A stretch of 33,102 bases of DNA from an uncultured Pelagibacteraceae bacterium (GCA_902604175.1 CACKXR010000009.1:1-33102), one strand, 5' to 3'; counted from the first letter of the stretch, positions 8,393-19,862 are shown. A program made the numbers and translations. The notes: generated by a model not told the origin, from the letters alone.

Positions 8393-9240
8393 TATTTGAC
8401 ATCTCCAACTTTAAATGAGATTATCCTCACATAATCTAACTGAGTAAAATCAGAGAAAAAATTTACTCTATTTTCATAATCTTTAGAAATTTTGCCGATA
8501 GGTATTCCGGGTTTAAAGATTCCTCCAAGCCCTGAAGTATAAATTATAACTTCTTTATTTTTCAGATCATCTTTAATATCGTCTTTAGTGTGTTCAATTT
8601 TTCCAAAATTTTTACCAGTACCTGAAATAACTGCTTGAATATTCTGGGGTGCTAAGACTGACGGTATTTTACTATTTAAATCAGATAACAATAGGGCGCG
8701 CGAGCTGGTATAGTTTACCTCAATTATTTGACCAACAAGATAAACCCCATCGATTATGCCCATCCCTGCTTTAACGTTATCTTTGCTACCTTTATTTAAA
8801 ATAATCGATTTTAAAAAAGGACTGTCTTTATCAATCAAAACTTTTGCTAGAATTTCCTTGGAAGATATATTTTCATCAATTAAATTTCTCAATTTTTGAT
8901 TTTCTAATTCCAAAAAATTATTGGTTAGTTCTTTTTGCCTCAAAATATCTAATTCTACTGTTTTACTTTGATACTTTTCAAATAAGTTTAAATGAATGCT
9001 CAATTGATGATTAAATTTTTGAATTTTTTTTTCAGGAATTGATACTAAATATGATACTGAGTAAACAATTTCGTTAATACCTAGCCTTAAAACATTAATT
9101 GGTTTGAAATTTATATTACTTAGGATAGTTATTATTATTGATAAAAGGATTAAACTTAATAAAGAAAATTTTTGTTTACCTTTTTTACTAATAAAGGCAG
9201 ATCTAAAGGCAATTACAAAATCGTCTCTGCCTACTGCCAT
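8392..9240 (-). CDS. mreC: Rod-shape-determining protein MreC
   Basis: MreC is a periplasmic scaffold anchored in the inner membrane that links the MreB cytoskeleton to PBP2 and RodA. The 282-residue protein has a short basic cytoplasmic tail, one membrane segment (about residues 25-42), a helical coiled-coil stretch (about 70-120) and a beta-rich C-terminal half. Family features seen are the ILAKVL, KGSKDNVKAGMG and LVGQI segments (about 133-170) and the later GLGGIFKPGIPIG block. The length is normal. The gap to mreB is 5 bp and the stop overlaps the mreD start. Confidence 0.94.
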   Translation of the reverse strand: MAVGRDDFVIAFRSAFISKKGKQKFSLLSLILLSIIITILSNINFKPINVLRLGINEIVYSVSYLVSIPEKKIQKFNHQLSIHLNLFEKYQSKTVELDILRQKELTNNFLELENQKLRNLIDENISSKEILAKVLIDKDSPFLKSIILNKGSKDNVKAGMGIIDGVYLVGQIIEVNYTSSRALLLSDLNSKIPSVLAPQNIQAVISGTGKNFGKIEHTKDDIKDDLKNKEVIIYTSGLGGIFKPGIPIGKISKDYENRVNFFSDFTQLDYVRIISFKVGDVK

Positions 9241-9245
9241 TACTT

Positions 9246-10280
<1,035 letters not shown>

Positions 10281-11852
10281 TTATATACCTCTTACTTTCT
10301 GACTTTCTTGCTCCATTGGAGCTGTTTTATCGCGTTTTATAATCATTTTATTTAGTGAATTAATATATGCATTAGCTGATGCTACTAGTGTATCTGTATC
10401 AGCAGCCTGCCCAACTGTCGTTTTTCCTTTTTCCTCAATTTTTACACTAACTGTAGCTTGAGCATCTGTTCCTTCCGTTACAGCATGTACTTGGTACAAT
10501 TGTAAATTAACTTCATGCGGAAATAATGTTTTGATACATTTAAAAATCGCATCTACTGGACCATCTCCAGTTTCTGACGCTTTTTTGATGTCTCCATATA
10601 CATCCAAAGTCATTTCTGCTCTTTGGGGTTCGCCTGTTCCAGCAAAAACTTTCAAAGATTTTAGACTAATTGCATTTACTTTATTATCAATAATTAAACT
10701 ATCATCTATTAGAGCAATGATATCTTCATCATAAACATGTTTTTTCTTATCTGCTAAAACCTTAAACTTAGCGAAAGCATTGCTAACAACATCATCCGTT
10801 AAATCAGGATAGCCTAAACTATTTAATTTATCTTTAAATGCATGTCTGCCAGAATGTTTACCCATTACTAAAGAGGTTTGTTTGACACCAACACTTTCTG
10901 GAGTCATAATTTCGTATGTTTGTCTATTTTTAAGCATACCATCTTGATGAATACCTGCTTCATGTGCAAAAGCATTTTTCCCAACAATTGCTTTATTATA
11001 TTGTACAGGAAATCCAGTTGCATTTGACACAATTTTGGAGGCTTTACTTAGAAGAGTTGTATTAATTCCTGTTTCATAAGGCATTAAATCTGGTCTAGTT
11101 TTTATTGCCATCACAACTTCTTCAAGTGCAGCATTTCCAGCTCTTTCTCCTAAACCATTGATGGTACATTCAATTTGTCTAGCTCCAGCCTGTACGCCAG
11201 CTAAAGAATTTGCAACTGCTAAACCTAAATCATTATGACAGTGTGTTGATAAAATTGCTTGATCAATATTTGGAACTTTATTTAATAATGTTTCAATTAT
11301 TTTGGTAAACTCAGATGGAATAGTATACCCAACTGTATCAGGAATATTTATTGTTGTTGCCCCATTTTTAATAGCTAGTTCCACAGTCTTGCACATAAAA
11401 TCCATATCTGTTCTTGTGCCATCTTCACATGACCATTCGACATCATCAGTAAATTTTCTTGCATAGGCAACATGCTGTCCAATAGACTCGTACACATCAT
11501 CTGAAGACATATTTAACTTATGCTTCATATGAAGAGGACTTGTTGAAATAAATGTGTGAATTCTAAATCTTGGAGCATGTTTTAAAGCTTCATAGGCTCT
11601 ATCAATATCTTTCTTGGAATGTCTAGATAATCCTGCAGGGATAGATTTTTTTAAAATCTTGCTAACTTCAGTTACTGCTTCAAAATCTCCAGGGGATGCA
11701 ATTGGAAAGCCTGCCTCAATAATATCTATTCCTAATTCATCAAATACTCTTGCAATTTGGATTTTTTCCTCCAAACTCATAGACGCACCTGGTGATTGCT
11801 CACCATCTCGCATGGTAGTATCGAAAATTATAACTCTATCTTTATTGCTCAT
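10281..11852 (-). CDS. leuA: 2-isopropylmalate synthase
   Basis: LeuA catalyses the first committed step of leucine synthesis: 2-ketoisovalerate plus acetyl-CoA gives 2-isopropylmalate. The 523-residue protein has the TIM-barrel catalytic domain with the HMGL-like signature DTTMRDGEQSPG (R15, D16), the metal-binding HCHNDLG (H204, H206) and NGLGERAGN. It also has a full C-terminal LeuA dimer/regulatory domain (from about residue 390, including FAGTGEPQRA), where leucine feedback binding is expected. It lies 105 bp downstream of ilvC on the same strand and directly abuts mreB. No good Shine-Dalgarno precedes the ATG (TTTAGTT). Confidence 0.97.
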   Translation of the reverse strand: MSNKDRVIIFDTTMRDGEQSPGASMSLEEKIQIARVFDELGIDIIEAGFPIASPGDFEAVTEVSKILKKSIPAGLSRHSKKDIDRAYEALKHAPRFRIHTFISTSPLHMKHKLNMSSDDVYESIGQHVAYARKFTDDVEWSCEDGTRTDMDFMCKTVELAIKNGATTINIPDTVGYTIPSEFTKIIETLLNKVPNIDQAILSTHCHNDLGLAVANSLAGVQAGARQIECTINGLGERAGNAALEEVVMAIKTRPDLMPYETGINTTLLSKASKIVSNATGFPVQYNKAIVGKNAFAHEAGIHQDGMLKNRQTYEIMTPESVGVKQTSLVMGKHSGRHAFKDKLNSLGYPDLTDDVVSNAFAKFKVLADKKKHVYDEDIIALIDDSLIIDNKVNAISLKSLKVFAGTGEPQRAEMTLDVYGDIKKASETGDGPVDAIFKCIKTLFPHEVNLQLYQVHAVTEGTDAQATVSVKIEEKGKTTVGQAADTDTLVASANAYINSLNKMIIKRDKTAPMEQESQKVRGI

Positions 11853-11930
11853 AACTAAATTTTAGAAAAATTTATATTACAATCTATAGGTGATATTGCA
11901 AAATAAATGTTAAATTTATACTATATTTTT

Positions 11931-11948
11931 AAGTCCCTTTTGGGTCTT
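11931..11948 (-). other. Short hairpin in the ilvC-leuA intergenic region (possible attenuator or weak terminator)
   Basis: On the minus strand a seven-base arm AAGACCC and GGGACTT flank an AAAA loop, six of seven positions pairing. It starts about 10 bases after the ilvC stop. It is followed by AAAAATATAG rather than a run of Us, so it is not a standard intrinsic terminator. The remaining 80 bases to leuA are A+T-rich, with a weak promoter-like TTGCAA plus TAATAT pair. It could stabilise the 3' end of the ilvIHC message or modulate read-through. Confidence 0.4.
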
Positions 11949-11957
11949 TATCAAAAT

Positions 11958-12994
<1,037 letters not shown>

Positions 12995-12998
12995 ATAA

Positions 12999-13547
12999 TT
13001 AGTTAAATATTTTGGCACCTCTTGTCATTGCAACAGCCCCAGTTCTAGAAGCGCTAATCAGTCCCCAAGGTTTTAATTTTTTACTTATTTTATCAATTTC
13101 TCTTCGAAGTGCTGTTATTTGTATAACTTTAGATGTTTTAGTTTCATCTAAAATAACTAGATTAAATTTTTTACAAACATTTAAACACTTTTCCATTTTC
13201 TTTTTTTTTCCAACAATTTTAAATAATGCCATCTCTTTAAATATCACATCTTTATCTTCTCTTTTGAATTCTGCAACCTTATGAACGGGCACTAATTTAG
13301 ATAATTGACGTTTAATTTGATCAATAACTTGGGGTGTTCCTGTTGTAACAATTGTAATTCTAGAAATATTTTTAGCTGCATCCACCTCTGCAACGGCTAA
13401 AGATTCAATATTATATCCTCGGCCAGAAAATAGTCCAACTACCCGTGCGAGTACACCGGCCTCATTATCAACCCACACCACAAATATATAAGTGTCTGAC
13501 TTCTCTTTTTTAGTAGGAACACTATAAGCTGATTTTGATTTTGGCAT
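12999..13547 (-). CDS. ilvH: Acetolactate synthase small (regulatory) subunit
   Basis: IlvH is the regulatory subunit of acetohydroxyacid synthase; it activates the large subunit and confers valine feedback inhibition. The 182-residue protein has an N-terminal ACT domain (about 20-95) with the VDNEAGVLARV and LFSGRGYNIESL motifs, then the C-terminal ALS_ss_C domain, with FKEMALFKI near 105. A basic extension of about 18 residues precedes the ACT domain. It lies 5 bp after ilvI and 18 bp before ilvC, consistent with a single ilvIHC operon. Confidence 0.95.
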   Translation of the reverse strand: MPKSKSAYSVPTKKEKSDTYIFVVWVDNEAGVLARVVGLFSGRGYNIESLAVAEVDAAKNISRITIVTTGTPQVIDQIKRQLSKLVPVHKVAEFKREDKDVIFKEMALFKIVGKKKKMEKCLNVCKKFNLVILDETKTSKVIQITALRREIDKISKKLKPWGLISASRTGAVAMTRGAKIFN

Positions 13548-13552
13548 TACTT

Positions 13553-15319
13553 TTAAACTAAGGCTTTGCCTTTTCCCTTGATTTTATTGTCTTCTTGATC
13601 GTTTGGTCCTAAAATCATCTGATTGTGGGGTTTTCCTGATGGTATCATTGGAAAGCAATTTTCATTTGGATCAACGTGACAATCGAAAATAACTGGGCCA
13701 TTATAATCAATCATCTCTTGAATTTTCTCATCCAATTCAGAAGGGTTTTCAGCTTTTATTCCTTTGCAGCCATAAGCTTCAGCCATTTTTAAAAAATCAG
13801 GAAGGGCCTCAGAGTAACTCTCAGAATAGTTCTTTTCATGTAATAACTCTTGCCATTGTCTTACCATTCCCATGTATTGATTGTTCAAAATAAAAATTTT
13901 GATTGGTAAGTTGTATTGAACCGCAGTCGACATTTCTTGCATAGTCATTAATACAGAAGCTTCACCAGCAATATCAATGACCAACTTGTCAGGATGCGCA
14001 ATTTGTACTCCAACTGCTGCTGGCAGACCATAACCCATTGTACCTAAACCTCCAGATGTCATCCATCTATTGGGTTTATTAAATTTGTAATGCTGTGCAG
14101 CCCACATTTGATGTTGACCTACTTCAGTAGTTACATAAGTATCTTTATCTTTTGTTAACTCGTATAATCTTTGAACCGCATGTTGAGGTTTAATACTATC
14201 ATTGCTGTTTACAAAATTAAGAGAATCTTTGCCTCTCCACTTTTGTATTTGTTCCCACCACTTAGCAATATTCGATTTATTGGATTTGCTATGTCCATTT
14301 TTTTCCTTCAAGATTGATTTATTTATTTTATTAAGTACTTTTGCAACATCTCCTACGATTGCAAGATTAACTTTAATAATTTTATTGATTGATGAAGGAT
14401 CTATATCAATATGAACTTTTTTTGAATTGGGTGAAAACTCATCTATTTTTCCAGTAATACGATCATCGAATCTTGCACCAATATTTATTAAAAGATCACA
14501 ATCATGCATTGCATTATTTGCTTCATAAGTTCCGTGCATACCTAACATTCCAAGGAATTGATTGTCATCACCAGGATATGCACCTAGACCTTGAAGTGTG
14601 GAAGTAATTGGAAATCCTGTTAATTCAACAAACTCTCTTAATGCATCACTTGCCTTAGGTCCTGAATTAATTACACCACCACCACTATAAATAACTGGTT
14701 TTTTAGCATTTTTTAATAAATCAATTAGTTGATCTATTTGTTTTTGAGAAAAATTGTTATTTGATTTTCCATTTAATTTTTTTTCTTTTTTTGGTTTTTT
14801 ATATTTGGTTTTTGCAAATTGAATATCTTTTGGAATATCAACTAAGACAGGGCCTGGTCTTCCTGTAGTTGCAACTTTAAATGCTTCATGCATTATCTCT
14901 GACAAATCATTTATGTCTTTTACTAACCAATTATGTTTTGTACATGGTCTTGTAATACCAGTGGTGTCACATTCTTGAAATGCATCTGTTCCAATTAAAT
15001 GTGTTGGAACTTGACCTGAAATACAAACTAAAGGAACAGAATCCATGTAAGCATCTGTTAAAGCGGTAACAACATTAGTGGCACCAGGTCCAGAGGTAAC
15101 TAAAACAACCCCGGGTTTACCAGATGATCTTGCGTATCCTTCAGCAGCATGACCCGCACCTTGTTCGTGTCTTACTAAAATATGTTTAATAGAATTATGA
15201 TTTTTAAGTTCATCATAAATTGGTAAAACTGCACCACCAGGATATCCAAAAATATGCTCTACCTTCTGATCTTCAAGGCATTTAAATACAATTTCTGCTC
15301 CTGTATATAATTTTGACAT
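13553..15319 (-). CDS. ilvI: Acetolactate synthase large (catalytic) subunit
   Basis: This enzyme is the thiamine-diphosphate- and FAD-dependent acetohydroxyacid synthase, the first common step of valine, leucine and isoleucine synthesis. The 588-residue protein has the usual three domains: the PYR domain with GYPGGAVLPIYDEL and the catalytic glutamate E52 in RHEQGAGHAAEGYAR, the central FAD-associated domain, and the PP domain with MTSGGLGTMGYGLPAA and NNQYMGMVRQWQ. The thiamine-binding signature reads GEAS where many enzymes have GDGS; I recall this as usual in alphaproteobacterial IlvI. It is the first gene after miaA, 51 bp away, with a promoter-like sequence in the gap. Confidence 0.97.
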   Translation of the reverse strand: MSKLYTGAEIVFKCLEDQKVEHIFGYPGGAVLPIYDELKNHNSIKHILVRHEQGAGHAAEGYARSSGKPGVVLVTSGPGATNVVTALTDAYMDSVPLVCISGQVPTHLIGTDAFQECDTTGITRPCTKHNWLVKDINDLSEIMHEAFKVATTGRPGPVLVDIPKDIQFAKTKYKKPKKEKKLNGKSNNNFSQKQIDQLIDLLKNAKKPVIYSGGGVINSGPKASDALREFVELTGFPITSTLQGLGAYPGDDNQFLGMLGMHGTYEANNAMHDCDLLINIGARFDDRITGKIDEFSPNSKKVHIDIDPSSINKIIKVNLAIVGDVAKVLNKINKSILKEKNGHSKSNKSNIAKWWEQIQKWRGKDSLNFVNSNDSIKPQHAVQRLYELTKDKDTYVTTEVGQHQMWAAQHYKFNKPNRWMTSGGLGTMGYGLPAAVGVQIAHPDKLVIDIAGEASVLMTMQEMSTAVQYNLPIKIFILNNQYMGMVRQWQELLHEKNYSESYSEALPDFLKMAEAYGCKGIKAENPSELDEKIQEMIDYNGPVIFDCHVDPNENCFPMIPSGKPHNQMILGPNDQEDNKIKGKGKALV

Positions 15320-15324
15320 TTCGC

Positions 15325-15354
15325 AATCTAGCTGAAGTTGTGCTGATTGGTCAA
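15325..15354 (-). promoter_or_regulatory. Candidate promoter of the ilvIHC operon
   Basis: On the minus strand a good -35 TTGACC (15349-15354) is followed, after 18 bases, by TAGATT (15325-15330). The -10 ends five bases before the ilvI ATG. If used, transcription would start at or next to the start codon, giving an almost leaderless message. No leader peptide or attenuator fits in the 51-bp gap. Confidence 0.4.
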
Positions 15355-15370
15355 GTTTTGATTGAGATAT

Positions 15371-16279
15371 TTAAATTTTTTTTAAAAAATATTTTAACTC
15401 ACCTGGTTTCAATTTGAACCAAGAATTCATATTACCTCTTGCCCAAGTGCTTTGTCTTTTAGCGTATTGTCTAGTTTTTATTGATATATTTTCAATTATT
15501 TCTTCCAATTCCTTTTTATTATTTAAGTATTGTCCAATTTCATTGATGCCAATTGCTTTGTTAACACTTTTGTCTTTTTGCACCTTTAATTTTAAAAAGT
15601 TTTTTACTTCTTTAATTGCCCCATTTTCAACCATTTCCTTAGATCTTACATTTATCCTCTCAATTAAATCTGCACGAGGGAAATCAATATAAATTTTAAA
15701 GAAATCACTTTGTTTAAAATTTGATTTTGTATTTTTATACCATTCATGAATAGATTTTTGAGTGTATGCTTTTACTTCATAGGCTCTTATCGATCTATGA
15801 GTGTCAGTTGGATTAATTTTATTTTTAGAAACTGGATCAATTTTTAAAAGTTTTTTAAAGAACTTATTTTGACCGATCTTTAATTGTTGAGCTCTTATTT
15901 GATTTCTTATCTTTATCGGTATATTTGGAATTTTTACTAATCCATCAGTTAATGCCTTAAAATATAATCCAGTGCCCCCTACAAGGATTGGGGTTTTTTT
16001 TCTTTTTTTTATTTCTTCAATTTTTTTAGATACTAATTTCAACCAATTTCCAGTTGAAAAATTTTTTCTCGCATCTTGAAAGCCATATAAATGATGTCTT
16101 ATTTTTAAGTATTTTTTGGGATCTGGTCTTGCAGACAGAATTTTTAATTGCTTGTAAACTTGCATGCTGTCAGCATTTACAATTTCTCCATTAATTTTTT
16201 TTGCAAGTTTAATAGCAAAACTTGATTTTCCAGAAGCAGTTGGTCCTGAAATTAATATAATCTTGGATTTAAAATCCAT
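15371..16279 (-). CDS. miaA: tRNA dimethylallyltransferase
   Basis: MiaA transfers a dimethylallyl group to A37 of tRNAs reading UNN codons. The 302-residue protein has the P-loop GPTASGKS at 12-19, the NADSMQVYK block that positions the tRNA base, the GGTGLYFKAL segment near 100-110, the FPRADLIERI motif and the C-terminal RQSTWARGN. The length is normal. It follows degP by 2 bp on the same strand. The hfq and hflX genes that accompany it in gammaproteobacteria are absent here. Confidence 0.96.
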   Translation of the reverse strand: MDFKSKIILISGPTASGKSSFAIKLAKKINGEIVNADSMQVYKQLKILSARPDPKKYLKIRHHLYGFQDARKNFSTGNWLKLVSKKIEEIKKRKKTPILVGGTGLYFKALTDGLVKIPNIPIKIRNQIRAQQLKIGQNKFFKKLLKIDPVSKNKINPTDTHRSIRAYEVKAYTQKSIHEWYKNTKSNFKQSDFFKIYIDFPRADLIERINVRSKEMVENGAIKEVKNFLKLKVQKDKSVNKAIGINEIGQYLNNKKELEEIIENISIKTRQYAKRQSTWARGNMNSWFKLKPGELKYFLKKI

Positions 16280-16281
16280 GA

Positions 16282-17691
16282 TTAGTCTAACGCAATTCCA
16301 ATATATCTTCTCTGATTTTGATTATTATAAATTGCAAGCAATATTGTTTTTTGATTTGAATTTAAAACTTGCTTCGTAATTTTTTTTAAATCATCAATAG
16401 TTTTAATTCTTTCTTTTTGAGCCTCAACAATAATACTATTCACCTGAACTGAACCAGCTAAGGGACTATTATTTTGAATTCCAGTGATGACAAGCCCAGT
16501 AGTTTGATTGGGTAATTTACGATTTTTGATGTCCTCTTTATTTAAGGTTCTAACAGTTATTTTTAAATCCTCAATCTGATCTATTCTTTCTTTTGGTTTT
16601 TGTTTCTCGCTTACTTTAAAGTCTTCTGATGTCTCAAGTCTTCCTAAAAGAACATTTTTAATGATTTCTTTTTTGTTTCTCCAAATTTTGACTTCTACTT
16701 TTTTACCAACTTGTGTTCTAGCAACAATTGCTGGCAATTCTTTCATTTGATTAATTCTTTGACCATTAAATTCTAAAATTATATCCCCAGCTTTAATTCC
16801 TGCTTTTTCTGATGGACTATTTTCTGCAACACTTGCAACTAAAGCGCCTCTTGGTTTATCTAATCTTTCAACTTCTGCAATTTCTTTAGTTACATCTTGT
16901 ATTCTTACTCCGAGCCATCCTCTTTTTGTCTCTCCAAATTCAATTAATTGATCGATTACAATTTGTGCACTATTTGATGGAATTGAAAATCCAATTCCAA
17001 TTGAACCATTTCGACCCAAAATAGCTGTATTAATACCAATAACATTTCCCTCCATATCAAATAAAGGGCCACCAGAATTCCCAGAATTAATTGAGGCGTC
17101 AGTTTGGATAAAATCCTCATATCTAGACAATCCAATTGATCTATTTCTTGCTGAGATTATCCCTGCTGTAACTGTTCCTCCTAAACCAAACGGATTTCCT
17201 ATAGCAATCACCCAATCGCCTATTCTAGCTTTATCAGAATCACCAAAAGCAACTGGTATAAACTTTTCATTAGTTTCTAATTGCAAAACAGCTATATCCA
17301 TTAATGGGTCTGCTCCTAAAACTTTTGCTTTAAACTCTTGGTCACCATTTACTCTAACAATTATGTCATCAGCATCTTGAATTACATGATTATTGGTTAT
17401 AACAATACCTTTCTCTTCAATTATAAATCCAGAACCTAATGCGGATGATTGTCTTTCTTGAGGGTCTCCAAACTCTTTAAACATATCTCCAAACGGTGAT
17501 CCTGGAGGAAATTGAAATGGAAGTGGATTAGACTTAGTAACTACTGTAGTTGATGTTGAAATATTTACAACAGATGGCATTAATTTTTCAGCAAGATCAG
17601 CAAACGACTCAGGAACAGTTTTGGAGTAAGATTGGCTTAAAAAACCAATAGATAAAACTATTGTTAAAAGGATAATCTTAATTTTTTTCAT
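16282..17691 (-). CDS. degP: Periplasmic Do-like serine protease (DegP/HtrA family)
   Basis: This is an envelope quality-control protease and chaperone. The 469-residue precursor has a signal peptide (basic start, hydrophobic residues 5-17, cleavage likely after SYS-K near 23). A trypsin-like domain follows with the complete triad H102 (NNHV), D132 (MDIAVL) and S206 (NSGNSGGP), then two PDZ domains (about 258-350 and 375-465). The family's LA loop region is proline-rich (FPPGSPFGDMF). It sits downstream of hflK-hflC-DUF2065, an arrangement known in other alphaproteobacteria, suggesting joint control of membrane protein turnover. It could equally be named degQ or mucD; the paralogue is not distinguishable by eye. 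Confidence 0.94.
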   Translation of the reverse strand: MKKIKIILLTIVLSIGFLSQSYSKTVPESFADLAEKLMPSVVNISTSTTVVTKSNPLPFQFPPGSPFGDMFKEFGDPQERQSSALGSGFIIEEKGIVITNNHVIQDADDIIVRVNGDQEFKAKVLGADPLMDIAVLQLETNEKFIPVAFGDSDKARIGDWVIAIGNPFGLGGTVTAGIISARNRSIGLSRYEDFIQTDASINSGNSGGPLFDMEGNVIGINTAILGRNGSIGIGFSIPSNSAQIVIDQLIEFGETKRGWLGVRIQDVTKEIAEVERLDKPRGALVASVAENSPSEKAGIKAGDIILEFNGQRINQMKELPAIVARTQVGKKVEVKIWRNKKEIIKNVLLGRLETSEDFKVSEKQKPKERIDQIEDLKITVRTLNKEDIKNRKLPNQTTGLVITGIQNNSPLAGSVQVNSIIVEAQKERIKTIDDLKKITKQVLNSNQKTILLAIYNNQNQRRYIGIALD

Positions 17692-17692
17692 T

Positions 17693-17878
17693 TTAACTTT
17701 TTATATAATAAATAATTATAAAACCTATTATTGCAAAAATAAGTCCTCCTAATCTTAATTGACTAACTTTTACAAGTTCTAATTTTTTTAACATATTTTT
17801 CATTTTTGATGGAAATATGGCATACAAAATTCCTTCAATGAATAAGAATAATCCAAAAGCTATGACTAGCTCATTCAT
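17693..17878 (-). CDS. Small DUF2065 (YjeT-like) membrane protein
   Basis: This 61-residue protein has two membrane segments (about 4-20 and 43-59) joined by a short basic loop rich in lysine (KMKNMLKKLELVK). The pattern FGLFLFIEGILYAIFP matches the DUF2065/YjeT family, whose members are encoded directly after hflC in many proteobacteria. The function is unknown; conserved position suggests it acts with HflKC in the inner membrane. It lies 7 bp after hflC and 1 bp before degP. No ribosome binding site is visible. Confidence 0.85.
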   Translation of the reverse strand: MNELVIAFGLFLFIEGILYAIFPSKMKNMLKKLELVKVSQLRLGGLIFAIIGFIIIYYIKS

Positions 17879-17885
17879 TTAAAGA

Positions 17886-18758
17886 TTATTGTTGGATTTC
17901 AGGTTTTATATTTCCAAAAAATTTGAAGAATTCGCTATCAGGAGATAAAATTAAAGAAGTTTCTCCTCCAATTAATGCCTTTTCATAGGCCTGCATTGCT
18001 CTATAAAATGCAAAAAATTCAGGATCTTGACCAAAGGCGTCAGCAAAAATTTTATTCCTTAAGCCATCACCTTCACCTTTCATAATCTCTGACTGTTTTT
18101 GAGATTCTGCTAAGATAACGGTAACTTCTTTATCTGCAGTTGAAGTGATTGTAACAGCCATCTCTGCACCTTTTGCTCTAAACTCTTTTGCTTCTCTTTC
18201 CCGTTCTGTTTGCATTCTTCGATAAATTGCATCACTATTTGCTTGAGGAAGGTCTGCTCTTTTTATTCTTACATCAACAATAGTAATTCCAAAATTTTTA
18301 GCTTCATTATTTACCCCTTCTTTAATTAAAGCCATTTGTTTTGATCTATCCTGAGAAAGTAGTGTTTGTAATTCTTCTTGACCTAAAACATTTCTAATTC
18401 TCGAGTTTATAATAGTTGATAATCTTGATCTTGCTACTCTCTCATCTCCAACTGAAATATAGAACTGTAGTGGATCAACAATTTTAAATCTTGCAAATGC
18501 ATCAACAATTAATCTTTTTTGGTCAGATGCGATAACTTCTTCAGGTGGTGTATCTAAGTTTAATATTCTCTTATCAAGGTAAACAACGTTTTGAATAAAT
18601 GGAATTTTAAAATTTAAACCAGGTTTAATAATTATTCTTTTTGGATCTCCAAATTGAAGAATGATTGCCTGATTTACTTCTTTAACGATAATTACTGATA
18701 AAAAAGCTAAAACACCGACTGCAATAATTAATCCACCTAAAATTTTTCCAGCTTTCAT
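17886..18758 (-). CDS. hflC: HflC, FtsH-protease modulator (band 7/SPFH protein)
   Basis: HflC pairs with HflK in a large inner-membrane cage that surrounds and moderates the FtsH AAA protease. The 290-residue protein has one N-terminal membrane segment (about 5-26) followed by the SPFH domain: EVNQAIILQFGDPKRI, GLNFKIPFIQNV, then RSRLSTIINSRIRNVLG. A long helical region with DVRIKRADLP, an REREAKEFRAKG heptad stretch and the YRAMQAYEKAL segment completes the family picture. The start directly abuts the hflK stop. Confidence 0.95.
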   Translation of the reverse strand: MKAGKILGGLIIAVGVLAFLSVIIVKEVNQAIILQFGDPKRIIIKPGLNFKIPFIQNVVYLDKRILNLDTPPEEVIASDQKRLIVDAFARFKIVDPLQFYISVGDERVARSRLSTIINSRIRNVLGQEELQTLLSQDRSKQMALIKEGVNNEAKNFGITIVDVRIKRADLPQANSDAIYRRMQTEREREAKEFRAKGAEMAVTITSTADKEVTVILAESQKQSEIMKGEGDGLRNKIFADAFGQDPEFFAFYRAMQAYEKALIGGETSLILSPDSEFFKFFGNIKPEIQQ

Positions 18759-19862
18759 TTAGTTAGTCACTTTCTTCTTTAATTCAGGAAGTGGTAAGTA
18801 AGGAACTACACCTGAACCTGCATTTTTTTCAATAATTACTTTGTCAATATCCGCTAAGACTTTTTCCATTGTTTCTAAATACATTCTCTCCTGAGTTACT
18901 ACTTTTGCATTTTTATACTCATTATATATTGCTACAAATCTACTTGCTTCACCTTCTGCTTTTGCTACAACTTCTTTTTTGTATGCTTCAGCAGCTTGTA
19001 AGATTTTTTGACCTTCCCCTCTAGCTCTTGGGATTACATCATTTGCATAAGCCTCTGCTTCATTTTTAGATCTTTCCATATCTGCTCTTGCAGCCTGCAC
19101 ATCTCTAAATGCATCAATCACTTGATCTGGTGGATCAGCTTTCTGTGTTTGTACCTGTGTAATTTGAATTCCACTTTCATAATCATCTAAAATAGTCTGA
19201 ATAATTTCTTGTGTTTCAACCTCAATTTTAGATCTACCTTCAGTTAAAATTGGTTGAATATCACTTTTTGCTATAACTTCTCTCATAGCTGTCTCTGCTG
19301 CAGCTTTTACTGTGCCCTCTGGGTCTTGAATTTTAAATAAAAAATTTCCTGCATCTTTAATTACCCAGAATACAGAAAAATCTATGTTAACAATATTTTC
19401 ATCGCCAGTTAACATTAAACTTTCTTGTGGAACATCGGCAACACCACCACCTGTTGAAAAACCACTGTCTCTTTCAGATCTAAAACCAATGTCTATTCTA
19501 TTAACTTTAGTTACTTTAGGAGTAAGTACATTTTCTACTGGAAAAGGTATGTGATAATTTAATCCAGGTTGAGTGGTTTTAATAAACTTTCCAAACCTAA
19601 GTACAACACCTTGTTCGTCAGGTAAAACTCTATAAAGTCCACTTGCTAACCAAACAAAAGCTAATACTAATACAATTAATCCTATAGATTTACCTCCTGA
19701 TGATTTGCCACCAGGTAAAAATTTTTTAATTTTATCTTGAATTTCTTTTAAAATTTCATCAAGATTTGGAGGTCTTGGTCCTCTGCCTGACCCATTATTA
19801 CTTCCACCACCTGGCGGTGATCCCCATGGGCTTCCACCTCTTCCTCTGAAATCGTCTGACAT
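18759..19862 (-). CDS. hflK: HflK, FtsH-protease modulator (band 7/SPFH protein)
   Basis: The first gene of the hflKC-DUF2065-degP cluster. The 367-residue protein starts with a glycine/proline-rich cytoplasmic tail (residues 1-34) typical of HflK. It has one membrane segment (about 58-76), then the SPFH domain (RVLPDEQGVVLRFGK, GLNYHIPFPVE) and a long helical coiled coil (QVIDAFRDVQAARADMERSKNEAE region shortened: helix about 245-300). It forms hetero-oligomers with HflC. The start is chosen for the Gly-rich opening; a TATACT box ends seven bases before the ATG, so the message may be leaderless. Confidence 0.95.
   Translation of the reverse strand: MSDDFRGRGGSPWGSPPGGGSNNGSGRGPRPPNLDEILKEIQDKIKKFLPGGKSSGGKSIGLIVLVLAFVWLASGLYRVLPDEQGVVLRFGKFIKTTQPGLNYHIPFPVENVLTPKVTKVNRIDIGFRSERDSGFSTGGGVADVPQESLMLTGDENIVNIDFSVFWVIKDAGNFLFKIQDPEGTVKAAAETAMREVIAKSDIQPILTEGRSKIEVETQEIIQTILDDYESGIQITQVQTQKADPPDQVIDAFRDVQAARADMERSKNEAEAYANDVIPRARGEGQKILQAAEAYKKEVVAKAEGEASRFVAIYNEYKNAKVVTQERMYLETMEKVLADIDKVIIEKNAGSGVVPYLPLPELKKKVTN

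Noticed and set aside
13900-14020. GEAS in place of GDGS in the thiamine-binding motif of IlvI
   Set aside because: I recall the same variant in many alphaproteobacterial acetolactate synthases, and the rest of the motif is intact, so it is not a sign of lost function.
15980-16030. Long T runs in miaA as possible phase-variation tracts
   Set aside because: They encode lysine-rich stretches in frame, and similar runs occur all over this A+T-rich sequence.
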